From the IMG/VR virus record IMGVR_UViG_3300042465_003126, positions 1 to 20,110 of that record: a stretch of 20,110 nucleotides of DNA; one strand, given 5' to 3'. The DNA is from a virus. Of this stretch, positions 10,867 through 17,808 are shown piece by piece (position 1 is the stretch's first letter; each line of letters starts with the position of its first letter). Both the position numbers and the translations under genes were made by a program. The notes below the pieces were generated by a model. The model was not told the origin of the DNA, ran no database searches, and was given only the letters and a program-made list of their open reading frames with translations.

Positions 10867-11633
10867 CACCCAACATAATCAAAGCTGTTAAGGATGTCTA
10901 CACCGAAGGCGATCCAATGGACTACACATGGGTTGATCTTGGTAAATTTGACAACATGGATGACCTTACTTACAACAAAGTAATGAACAACTTACATGAT
11001 TTGTTTGATTCAGACCCATTAGACGTAATGTTGCCATTTGAAAGCATGGGAATTGTTCGTCAATCTGATGAAACAATATTAGCAATCACCATTGACCGAA
11101 CAAAAGACTCTGTGATAGGCACTATAAGAACAAAAAATGGTGATGTTGGTTCGGTGATGAGTAATGGCAAAGAACAATTTGTAAAGTTAAATGAGAATTT
11201 AGGCTCTCCAGAAGAATACATTTTGAAAGTTTTTGGGGAAAACCATAAGTTAAATAACAACAAGCCTGAAAGAGAGATTTTTTTGCAATGGTCTGCAATG
11301 ATTAACCATCAGTATGCGGAATATATGCGTAAAGCAATGGACATACACGAGAGAACCCGTGTTTACAAAGCATTGCCATCAGCATCCAACAGTAAGCGTA
11401 TCCGCAGAAACAAGCAGCCATTGTTTGAGTGGAAGGTTATTGACGTTACTGCCAAACCAGCGACACACGACATTGTGGCTACTGGAAATGGTCGCAACAG
11501 CCCTAGACAACACAAAAGACGGGGACACTTCAGGCAATACAAGGATGGGCATAGAAGTTGGATACCTGAGTCCCTGGTCGGCAAAATAGAGTTTGGCTAT
11601 ATCTATCACAGCTATACAACGGAGAGACATTGA
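10863..11633 (+). CDS. Conserved-type hypothetical phage protein (256 aa)
   Basis: The N-terminal two thirds are mixed alpha/beta with no recognised motif. The C-terminal part has the pattern FEWKVIDVTAKP ... RNSPRQHKRRGHFRQYKDGH ... SWIPESLVGK ... GYIYHSYT. I recognise this C-terminal module from many phage genomes as a basic, aromatic domain of unknown function. Its charge suggests nucleic-acid contact. The gene overlaps its upstream neighbour by ATGA and is followed by a one-base-overlapping small gene. Codon use and composition do not stand out from the surroundings. Confidence 0.8.
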   Translation: MTPNIIKAVKDVYTEGDPMDYTWVDLGKFDNMDDLTYNKVMNNLHDLFDSDPLDVMLPFESMGIVRQSDETILAITIDRTKDSVIGTIRTKNGDVGSVMSNGKEQFVKLNENLGSPEEYILKVFGENHKLNNNKPEREIFLQWSAMINHQYAEYMRKAMDIHERTRVYKALPSASNSKRIRRNKQPLFEWKVIDVTAKPATHDIVATGNGRNSPRQHKRRGHFRQYKDGHRSWIPESLVGKIEFGYIYHSYTTERH

Positions 11634-11818
11634 TGCTAGAAAAACCACCACATTCCAAGATTAGTTATCCATCTACCCCCATGAAAGACTTTAAATGGGA
11701 ATCAGGATCAGACGTTCAAACTCTGTGGAGAAAGCATGGTTGGATTCCTCCCTCAGAGAGTATGACCCCACCACCACCTCCAGAGAGGGTAGAAGTACCT
11801 TTGAGGAGGGTAAGATAA
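11633..11818 (+). CDS. Small proline-rich protein (61 aa)
   Basis: This 61-residue protein of unknown function has SYPSTPMKDFKWESGSDVQT, then LWRKHGWIPPSE, followed by a run of five Pro (MTPPPPPERVEV) and a basic end. The ATG at 11633 overlaps the preceding TGA by one base and GGAGAG lies seven bases upstream; a TTG one codon earlier is less likely. The next gene begins directly at the base after its stop. The proline run may bind a partner or act as a spacer. Confidence 0.7.
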   Translation: MLEKPPHSKISYPSTPMKDFKWESGSDVQTLWRKHGWIPPSESMTPPPPPERVEVPLRRVR

Positions 11819-12034
11819 ATGGGAATCATCAGGACATGGCTCAATGACCATGATTTCATTGATAGACCAGACCGAAACGAAGTGCTGGAGGAGGTTGCCA
11901 AGGAGTTTGACAAGATGAAAGCCTTTGGTGACACTGCACAGAGTTTTGCTACCTATGTGAGGAATATGAAGTCTTGTCCACCCTGTTTAAACAACTGCAA
12001 TCAAGGTAGAGATTGCCCTGCTAGGATTTCTTAG
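11819..12034 (+). CDS. Small Cys-rich-tail phage protein (71 aa)
   Basis: The first 50 residues are charged and helical (RPDRNEVLEEVAKEFDKMKA). The end carries four Cys in CPPCLNNCNQGRDCP, a possible zinc knuckle of a type I associate with small unnamed phage proteins. It starts one base after the previous stop, with GGAGGG upstream. Its TAG overlaps the endolysin's stop on the other strand in the tetramer TTAG, so two convergent operons meet with no space for a terminator. GTTTAAAC lies at 11985-11992. Confidence 0.75.
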   Translation: MGIIRTWLNDHDFIDRPDRNEVLEEVAKEFDKMKAFGDTAQSFATYVRNMKSCPPCLNNCNQGRDCPARIS

Positions 12035-12627
12035 GTCAGAACTTCTATTGCATGGTTAATGTGTTTAATTCTGTCATCAAGACCGATAAAACCACCATTG
12101 ATCTTTTTGGTCATGGTTCTGTAGTCACGGGAATCAGCGTATTGGTTTAACTTATGCGTATCCCAAAAAAAACCCGCTGTAAGAGCAGCGTACATCGGAG
12201 TGGTCACTAGGTCTGGATTCATTACAAAATCCTCTCCTAGTGCTTTTCCTGCGTGATAGTACCCTGCATGACCTGTGGTTTGGAAAAGACCTCTGCCTCG
12301 GAAGCGAAATCCATCCCCTGAAGCCTCATCCCTGTTTCCCATTCTGTTGGCATAAACAGAGTTAGCAATTTTCTTAGGATCACGCTCATATTGCTTGGCA
12401 AACTCTAAGGTTGGGAAACGCTTAGGCCACACTTTCATCAAGGTTTCTGCACGATAGTTCAGGTTTTCGGTAAGCATCTTAAAGTTGCCACTCTCGTGAG
12501 ATGCTTGACCAATAAATGCCGCTTTTCTTAACGGGTTCATAATGTCAAAACGCTCAAACGTAGCGTTAAGAGCATCTACCCATTGCTCACCAATGTGAAG
12601 CTGTTTAAGTTGTTCAGCGTTTATCAT
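12031..12627 (-). CDS. GH19 (chitinase-type) endolysin
   Basis: This 198-residue protein matches glycoside hydrolase family 19 lysins, which cleave the glycan backbone of peptidoglycan. The probable catalytic Glu is in SHESGNF at residue 45. The family signature RFRGRGLFQTTGHAGY follows near 108-123, and YAALTAGFFWDTHKLN lies further on. No signal peptide, cell-wall-binding domain or membrane anchor is seen, so release would depend on the holin. It begins inside the end of the i-spanin gene (14-base overlap) and closes the late operon. Confidence 0.93.
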   Translation of the reverse strand: MINAEQLKQLHIGEQWVDALNATFERFDIMNPLRKAAFIGQASHESGNFKMLTENLNYRAETLMKVWPKRFPTLEFAKQYERDPKKIANSVYANRMGNRDEASGDGFRFRGRGLFQTTGHAGYYHAGKALGEDFVMNPDLVTTPMYAALTAGFFWDTHKLNQYADSRDYRTMTKKINGGFIGLDDRIKHINHAIEVLT

Positions 12628-13111
12628 TTAACAAATTCCTAACATCATTGTAAGAATCTACACAAGCATTCAATGCAATAGTGTTTTTATCCCCTTGAGC
12701 GACTATTTCTGCGATGGCTTCGATGGTTGCTCTTTCGGCATCAGAAGCTGTGTCAGTCGGTCTGTCAGGTTCACTGGTTGCTTTTGTATCTGCGCTGGCA
12801 ACGGGGGTACTTGTGGGGGCTTGTACGTTACTTGAGGGGCAGAGGCGCAACTTGCCAGCACGATTGGCAACAGCAAGGGCAGTAGTTTTCTTGTTGATAG
12901 CATCATTAGCTTCCTGAAGTTTTAGAGATTGTTGATTAAGTTTCTCACCCATGTTTTGCTCGATTAGACGAGCTTCATCATTCTTTTTGGCAATGGCAAT
13001 CTTCATGTCATGGTCTCGATCTGCCCATCCGTAATGGTATCCACCTCGATATGTACCAAAAAGGGCAATTGATAAGCCTAACAATAGATAAGGTAGTGGT
13101 ATTCCGAACAT
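12614..13111 (-). CDS. Rz: i-spanin (Rz-like)
   Basis: This 165-residue protein has an N-terminal hydrophobic anchor (PLPYLLLGLSIALFGTY, residues 5-21) and a periplasmic helical region (about 35-90, many Lys/Glu/Gln). A Ser/Thr/Ala-rich linker and a final helix with two Cys overall follow. With the lipoprotein embedded within it, this is an inner-membrane spanin, which fuses inner and outer membranes in the last step of lysis. The start overlaps the holin stop by one base (TAATG). It overlaps the endolysin by 14 bases. Topology is certain; family is assigned from layout. Confidence 0.85.
   Translation of the reverse strand: MFGIPLPYLLLGLSIALFGTYRGGYHYGWADRDHDMKIAIAKKNDEARLIEQNMGEKLNQQSLKLQEANDAINKKTTALAVANRAGKLRLCPSSNVQAPTSTPVASADTKATSEPDRPTDTASDAERATIEAIAEIVAQGDKNTIALNACVDSYNDVRNLLNDKR
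12703..12906 (-). CDS. Rz1: o-spanin lipoprotein embedded in Rz (Rz1-like)
   Basis: This gene lies entirely inside the i-spanin gene in another frame on the same strand, the classic Rz/Rz1 arrangement. The product has a signal sequence (MMLSTRKLLPLLLPIVLASC) whose lipobox LASC puts the lipidated Cys at residue 20. A proline-rich mature part follows (YKPPQVPPLPAQIQKQP). The lipoprotein should sit in the outer membrane and bind the i-spanin across the periplasm. AGGAAG precedes the tandem ATGs; the second Met is equally plausible as start. Confidence 0.87.
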   Translation of the reverse strand: MMLSTRKLLPLLLPIVLASCASAPQVTYKPPQVPPLPAQIQKQPVNLTDRLTQLLMPKEQPSKPSQK

Positions 13112-13629
13112 TATTCAGCCTCTTTTCTAGCTTGTGCTAATTCTTCACGCTCTTGGTCATCTTCTAAATGGTCAGGAGGGGTAGTCGGAGGAGGGCCAGG
13201 TGTCCAACTCTCATCCAACTCTGGGTTCTTCCAAACAGGCATAGCACCAAAAGGTTGACTAGGCAAACCATACGCAGATTGCGGAGGTGCATAGGAAGAG
13301 TTAAAACCGCCCTGAGAGCCTCCATATCCCATTGGTTGACACATTGGCTGTGTTGGAGGGTTAAACATCTTAGAAGCCGCACCTGCCGCCCTTTTAGTCA
13401 TCACCCCACCGATACCGCCAACAATCAAAAGAACAATGTCGTTCAGCATCTTGGTGTAGGCTTGGTCAATCGGGGCCATACTTTTGATAGGTTGTGTTAC
13501 AAAAGTAACAGAATAAAGTAGTGCAATAACAATGATGCACAGAATAAGAGTGACTACAACCACTACAAAGCCCCAAATTCTGACCTCGAAAGCCTCTGTA
13601 CTCAATGGCTCATTTTTCTGGTTGGACAT
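13111..13629 (-). CDS. Putative holin with two membrane segments
   Basis: This protein has two hydrophobic segments (about residues 18-39 and 62-78 from the chosen start) separated by a short loop. A long Pro/Gly/Gln-rich tail (PPTQPMCQPMGYGGSQGG) and an acidic C-terminus follow. Two-span proteins immediately before spanins and endolysin are typical holins, which form lethal membrane lesions at a set time. The ATG at 13629 is favoured over one codon earlier because AAAGG is then six bases away. The roughly 90-residue cytoplasmic tail is longer than in standard class II holins, so another membrane role is possible. Confidence 0.7.
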   Translation of the reverse strand: MSNQKNEPLSTEAFEVRIWGFVVVVVTLILCIIVIALLYSVTFVTQPIKSMAPIDQAYTKMLNDIVLLIVGGIGGVMTKRAAGAASKMFNPPTQPMCQPMGYGGSQGGFNSSYAPPQSAYGLPSQPFGAMPVWKNPELDESWTPGPPPTTPPDHLEDDQEREELAQARKEAE

Positions 13630-13801
13630 CATTAACCTTTTTCTCCAAGATAGGGGCTACTAAGTATTCTGGACACATCTGAGTAAACAAGCATTTAGGC
13701 TTTTGGCAATCAGGTGCATGAAAGTTATCGGGGTTCTGGCAAGGATAGCGGTAAACGTCTTTGCAACCAGTGAGCAGTAAAAGAAGCAATAGATATCTCA
13801 T
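13610..13801 (-). CDS. Small Cys-rich lipoprotein (63 aa)
   Basis: The product begins MRYLLLLLLLTGC, a very short signal with lipobox LTGC and lipidated Cys at residue 13. Asp-15 is not at the +2 position (Lys is), so outer-membrane sorting is expected. Four further Cys in the mature part (PCQNP, DCQKPKC, MCPEY) suggest disulfides. It overlaps both neighbours in the lysis region (20 bases with the holin, ATGA upstream). I recall this pattern from unnamed phage lipoproteins. It could block superinfection or assist lysis; the role is unknown. Confidence 0.75.
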   Translation of the reverse strand: MRYLLLLLLLTGCKDVYRYPCQNPDNFHAPDCQKPKCLFTQMCPEYLVAPILEKKVNDVQPEK

Positions 13802-13968
13802 GCTTTGATGTCCACAGACTTAGCCCATTGAGTCTTAATCTCTTGGACTCTCTGTTGTTGTTCAGCTTGTCTGGTTAGCTCTGCCAAACGCTTCATATTC
13901 TGTTGGTGGATCACTCGGTGAGCCTCTGACAACATTTGAGCATTCTGTTGGTAAGTGGTAATTCTCAT
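13798..13968 (-). CDS. Gln-rich coiled-coil microprotein (56 aa)
   Basis: This 56-codon gene overlaps both neighbours by ATGA. The product (MRITTYQQNAQMLSEAHRVI, then HQQNMKRLAELTRQAEQQQR) is a nearly uninterrupted Gln-rich helix with heptad-like Leu/Met spacing, probably a coiled coil. No signal or membrane segment is present. It may be a virion assembly or lysis accessory factor. Coupling on both sides makes it credible. Confidence 0.65.
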   Translation of the reverse strand: MRITTYQQNAQMLSEAHRVIHQQNMKRLAELTRQAEQQQRVQEIKTQWAKSVDIKA

Positions 13969-14120
13969 TTCCCTAACCCAACCCTTCCAAGTAGAAGATT
14001 AACAATCCTGTCCGACAAATCATCAGGCAAGAACTTTAAGAAGCCAAGAAACCATAATGCCACACACCCGTAAACGAATATCTTGAGGCATAGGTCAAAG
14101 GTCTTCTGGTACTCATTCAC
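13965..14120 (-). CDS. Small membrane protein (51 aa)
   Basis: This gene starts at a GTG that overlaps the preceding TGA (GTGA) and ends in an ATGA overlap with the next gene. The product has one membrane segment (IFVYGCVALWFLGFLKFL, about residues 14-31) and a short amphipathic tail (DDLSDRIVNLLLGRVG). In this position it could be an antiholin or second holin component, but only context suggests that. The GTG start follows AAAAGGTGTGG, an acceptable ribosome-binding site. Confidence 0.65.
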   Translation of the reverse strand: MNEYQKTFDLCLKIFVYGCVALWFLGFLKFLPDDLSDRIVNLLLGRVGLGK

Positions 14121-14608
14121 CGACCACACCTTTTAGTGGTATCGCAAAACTCCATGAGTTCGTAGATACCGATTCCGACCAAGAATAAAACAAAAGCCAC
14201 TCCACCAATAATCATGGCTAACTCATTCATCTCTTCTTCTTTTTGTTTAGCCTTCTTCTCTGCTTTCTCTAAAGAACGAAGTTCTCTAGCATCATCTATG
14301 TCCATCTGGTCTTGACGGGCTTTAATCTTGTTCCAAACGTCAACCTTACCTGTGGTCATGAAGAGCATCTTTAACTCTTCCTCAAATGCTCTAGCTTGCT
14401 CCAAAGCCATCTCAATCTGGAGAGCAGTTCCCATATTGGAACCTTTGCTCTTCTTAGCCTCGATTAACGCTTTGGTAGCCGCACTCTTGGCATCGAACAT
14501 CTTGCCAATCATGGGTGCAAGAGAGCCTAGGTCAGAGGCTACCTTACTAGCCTTCTTAACCATTGAAATAGCGTTTTGTATCCCCGCTAGGGCTAACATC
14601 GGATCCAT
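14117..14608 (-). CDS. Virion-region protein with C-terminal membrane segment (163 aa)
   Basis: The protein starts MDPMLALAGIQNAISMVKKA. A long charged helical body has the segment AKKSKGSNMGTALQIEMALE, and a single C-terminal membrane segment follows (IIGGVAFVLFLVGIGIY) with a short basic tail. I recognise the family as an uncharacterised one seen in aquatic phages between virion and lysis genes. The ATG at 14608 is chosen because it lies two bases after the upstream stop, with GGTGAAG before it; an upstream in-frame ATG at 14629 would overlap that gene. The layout would suit a membrane or ejection-related role. Confidence 0.75.
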   Translation of the reverse strand: MDPMLALAGIQNAISMVKKASKVASDLGSLAPMIGKMFDAKSAATKALIEAKKSKGSNMGTALQIEMALEQARAFEEELKMLFMTTGKVDVWNKIKARQDQMDIDDARELRSLEKAEKKAKQKEEEMNELAMIIGGVAFVLFLVGIGIYELMEFCDTTKRCGR

Positions 14609-14610
14609 GA

Positions 14611-14799
14611 TTACTTCACCCTTTCCCATTTGAGACAGATAACCCTTCGGTTATATACATCTCCAACCCAAGTCCATTTAATACATCGGTACTCTATGGT
14701 TGCCGCCTTTAGACGATCACGGAAAACACCAAACAATAATATAGCTACAAAAAATGACAAAAATACTAATACATACCGCAGCGATAAGAGCTTCGGCAT
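14611..14799 (-). CDS. Small single-span membrane protein (62 aa)
   Basis: An N-terminal membrane segment (YVLVFLSFFVAILLFGVF, about residues 9-26) is followed by a short soluble part with the pattern EYRCIKWTWVGDVYNRRVIC. I recognise this soluble motif from small phage proteins, several of which instead carry a lipoprotein signal. It is probably exposed to the periplasm, and its two Cys may pair. It is located between the virion and lysis genes; its function is unknown. Confidence 0.75.
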   Translation of the reverse strand: MPKLLSLRYVLVFLSFFVAILLFGVFRDRLKAATIEYRCIKWTWVGDVYNRRVICLKWERVK

Positions 14800-14809
14800 A
14801 GTCTCTCAC

Positions 14810-16510
14810 TTACTGTCTTCTCTCAGAAAGGTTGTACTGTCCAACAGCACTTGGGGCAATTACTGATCCAAGTGGGGCAGATTGCTGAGAAAGCATACCG
14901 CCTACACGTTGCAGTAATTCTGGACGTTGACGTAACAACATATCAATTGCCGCTTGTCCACCTTGGCTATAGGCGGCAGGCACTCCAAATGCCGTTGCTG
15001 TGCCAATTACAGGTTCAGAGAATAAGCCGTAGCCACCACCTATTCCTAGCGCAATCCGACCTGTTTGAGATGCTCCCGTTGTGTCTCCAATGACTTCAAG
15101 TGCGGCATCCGAAATGTCTTGGCCTTTAGCTTTACCTTTAGCAAACGAAGATTTACGTCTAGTTGGGTCTTGTTGGCGCACAGCAGTAGCAAATTGTTTC
15201 GGTGTGAATACGCCACTTTTTGCCCCAGTATTAGCCGCAGCCACATTGATTACAGACAAATCACTAAAAGCGGCATCAACTCTACGCAATGTAGGAGTTT
15301 GCTTGGGATTTTGGAAATACAATTCTTTTTTAATAACACCAAGAACATCGCTTAATGCTTTGCCAATATTACGTTCAGATGCGCTACCGCTATTAAGATA
15401 ATTACTTGCTGAATTACGCAAATCACTCTCAATACCTTTGTATGTTTGACCATCAAGTTTTTGTCCAGAAAACTTACCAAACACAATTTCGTTCAAGGTT
15501 TCTGAAACTGTTTGTCGTTGACTAGCGTCTAACCCTTTGGCTTTACTTAAAGAACCAAGAATATTGCTTGTTGTTGCAAAATCTAAATCAAATGACATCT
15601 TTGATAAAACATCATCATATTTGTCAGATACTGTTTTTGAAGCATATTCGATTGCATCTCTACCAATTACATCAGCAGGGAGACTTAATTTATCTTGTTT
15701 TGTTGGGTCACTTGCTTTAGCCAATGCTTTGTTAATTGTACTTTTGTTGAAATCAAACAATACACGCTGTTTCGCATTTTGAATGCTTTGACCAATCAAA
15801 GGAATATTCTCAGCAAACTCCTCAAGTGTTTTAAATTGTCCACCAAGAGTCTGGCCTGTTGTTGGTGTGATTCCAAGATCACGCATGGTCTTTTCTGCTT
15901 TGGAGACTAATGGGTTAAGCACTCGACCCGCACCCGCAACTACTTTTTCACCAATAGGGCCAGTAACTGCGCCTAAAACAACTTGCTGTCCTTTTTGCTC
16001 TTCAAAAGTTCCCTCTCCAACTACGGGTTGCATAGCACCACCAACAGCACCAGCAGTTGCCGCTTGACCAACAGTAGACAAACCTTTAGCTCTAGCTAAC
16101 TGAGCCACACGAGCCGCAGGTACAAGACTAGCAGGGTTAAGAATATTGCCACCCAAACGGGCTGGATCAAAACCAGATTCACCTGCTTTTTCACGTTGTG
16201 CTTGATAACTTTGCTCTTCAGCTTTAGCCATCTCATCTACACGTTGTGCTTCTTTGTAAAGCAACTCACTCAATGAATTAGGCTTAGTTCCACCTAAACT
16301 GGCTACTGCACCTAAAGCACGAGGAATCATCTGTGCGCCTGCGGTAATAGGGTCTTTTAAACCCATCAGGAAACCAGATGAAGGTGCTTTGGCTTCTGGT
16401 TGAGTCTGTTCAGGTTGCAAAGAACTCTTAATTCTTGCTAACGCATCATCTTGACTCAAGCCATCAGGCAACTCATAAGACACACCTTTGTATTCATAAA
16501 TGGTAGCCAT
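14810..16510 (-). CDS. Internal-virion / DNA-ejection-type protein (566 aa)
   Basis: The N-terminus (YEYKGVSYELPDGLSQDDAL) matches a short module common at the start of large phage internal virion proteins. It is followed by Gly/Ala-rich hydrophobic stretches (VGQAATAGAVGGAMQPVVG), a long helical region and another Gly-rich segment near the C-terminus (GRIALGIGGGYGLFSEPVIG). Such glycine-rich amphipathic stretches are typical of ejected pore or channel proteins. No lysozyme motif is seen. It begins three bases before the upstream gene's stop region, with AAGGA before the ATG. The role is inferred from composition and position among virion genes. Confidence 0.65.
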   Translation of the reverse strand: MATIYEYKGVSYELPDGLSQDDALARIKSSLQPEQTQPEAKAPSSGFLMGLKDPITAGAQMIPRALGAVASLGGTKPNSLSELLYKEAQRVDEMAKAEEQSYQAQREKAGESGFDPARLGGNILNPASLVPAARVAQLARAKGLSTVGQAATAGAVGGAMQPVVGEGTFEEQKGQQVVLGAVTGPIGEKVVAGAGRVLNPLVSKAEKTMRDLGITPTTGQTLGGQFKTLEEFAENIPLIGQSIQNAKQRVLFDFNKSTINKALAKASDPTKQDKLSLPADVIGRDAIEYASKTVSDKYDDVLSKMSFDLDFATTSNILGSLSKAKGLDASQRQTVSETLNEIVFGKFSGQKLDGQTYKGIESDLRNSASNYLNSGSASERNIGKALSDVLGVIKKELYFQNPKQTPTLRRVDAAFSDLSVINVAAANTGAKSGVFTPKQFATAVRQQDPTRRKSSFAKGKAKGQDISDAALEVIGDTTGASQTGRIALGIGGGYGLFSEPVIGTATAFGVPAAYSQGGQAAIDMLLRQRPELLQRVGGMLSQQSAPLGSVIAPSAVGQYNLSERRQ

Positions 16511-16512
16511 GA

Positions 16513-17799
16513 TTATTTGTCCTTCAGCTTGATTGGGTTTTGTGGCGAACCTAGAGGTGCATTCATTGGTGTTGTTGGCAATGCTTCGCCTGCTTTACTA
16601 GATGCTTGCTTTTGAAGACGCTCAATATTCTTTTGAACTTTCTTTTCTGCGCTAACTAAAATACGCTTCATGGACTCAGGCTCAAGTCGTTGATTGCCAG
16701 CAACAACGTTTTGCAGGTATTTAAGTTCTTCATTAGAGTCATTACCACCAAACTGTTGCAAGCGAGGAATAACAATCTCACCAATGTTAGCCATAAATAC
16801 TTCGGTGTTTTCGAGTTTCTTTTGGTTGCCGATTGAACCAAGCGAAAATTTAGTCGCTGCTGCTTGTTCAGGGCCAAAAGCACCCGCATAAATTCCTTTG
16901 TTCAATAACAAAAGTGCGTCTTTATATGCAGTTTCCAATGAGAATTGATTTTCAATATTTGCTACATTTGTGCCAATTATTTCGCTTGCCTTTTTAGCTG
17001 CCGCACCAGTATCTAAATTGATACCACCGATAGTGACATTGCCAGTGCCTTTACCAGCTCCCTCAACCTTTTTAGTTGCGTATTCAAGCATACGTTTTTG
17101 GAAAGGTTCAGTGCCTGGTTTCAGACCCGCATCAATCAATGTTTTAGCAAACTCTGAGTACTTCTGAGCATCAGGGCCTTTATATAACTCAAAACCAGTA
17201 ACAGCATCTATTAAAGAATTTCCAACAACAACTGTTTTGTTTGGTTTTTCAACCTGTTGCTCAAGGGCTTCAAGTTTTCTAGTTGTAAGATTTAGTTTCG
17301 CATCTCTTTCTGGAGATGATGGCTGTTGAGTTAAGACATCTAACTCAGTGTTTAATTGAGCAAGTTGATTGGCAATCAAAATCTTTTCTGGAGTTGATTG
17401 AACACGCTCACGATTAGCCGCAGCAGTACGTTGTTGAGCCAAAGCAGTCTCACTCTGAGCCTTGCGATAGTATTCTGCAAGAGCCATAGCACCTTGTTGA
17501 TCTCCCGCTTGTGACAACATCTTGATGCCTTGCACCATAGACTCAGGATTAGATTGATCTATTTGTTGAAAGATAGTGTTTCTAGCACTAATCATCTTTA
17601 GTTGTTGGTCTTCTATTCCAAAAGCACCGCCAATAGCGTTACCAAGCCCTCTAGCACCTGCATAGGTCATTGCCGCACCACGAGCCGCAGGGTCTAGTTG
17701 AGCAAGGGTAATGCCTTCTTGCAAAGCACTTGTTCTTTGACGCTCACCATACATTTCTGGGGTTAGTCCAAACAGACCCGCTACGATATTTTCTGCCAT
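16513..17799 (-). CDS. Internal-virion-type protein (428 aa)
   Basis: This 428-residue, mainly helical protein is rich in Ala, Gln and Glu. The N-terminus (MAENIVAGLFGLTPEMYGER) is followed by repetitive Gln-rich helices (LNTELDVLTQQPSSPERDAK) and a Gly-rich middle (VTIGGINLDTGAAAKKASEI). There is no recognised catalytic motif. It sits between two other probable internal virion or tail proteins, separated by two and nine bases, so the three probably assemble together. Composition resembles internal core or ejection proteins of podovirus-like phages, but that comparison is general. Confidence 0.62.
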   Translation of the reverse strand: MAENIVAGLFGLTPEMYGERQRTSALQEGITLAQLDPAARGAAMTYAGARGLGNAIGGAFGIEDQQLKMISARNTIFQQIDQSNPESMVQGIKMLSQAGDQQGAMALAEYYRKAQSETALAQQRTAAANRERVQSTPEKILIANQLAQLNTELDVLTQQPSSPERDAKLNLTTRKLEALEQQVEKPNKTVVVGNSLIDAVTGFELYKGPDAQKYSEFAKTLIDAGLKPGTEPFQKRMLEYATKKVEGAGKGTGNVTIGGINLDTGAAAKKASEIIGTNVANIENQFSLETAYKDALLLLNKGIYAGAFGPEQAAATKFSLGSIGNQKKLENTEVFMANIGEIVIPRLQQFGGNDSNEELKYLQNVVAGNQRLEPESMKRILVSAEKKVQKNIERLQKQASSKAGEALPTTPMNAPLGSPQNPIKLKDK

Positions 17800-17808
17800 G
17801 ATGATTCC

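Larger units (their letters stand above)
2508..11992. repeat. Nine dispersed copies of the palindrome GTTTAAAC
   Basis: The 8-base palindrome starts at 2508, 3065, 3374, 3902, 4567, 5273, 6495, 10593 and 11985. Seven copies lie inside genes on both strands and in different reading frames; one covers a stop codon and one is intergenic. Five are preceded by GC or CC and many are followed by A or G. Well under one copy is expected by base composition in a window of this length, and none was seen in the late virion genes or the terminase end. Confidence 0.8.

Noticed and set aside
12714-12917. 67-codon plus-strand frame opposite the spanin genes
   Set aside because: It is a shadow of the GC-rich linker of the i-spanin, and the minus strand already carries two well-supported overlapping genes.
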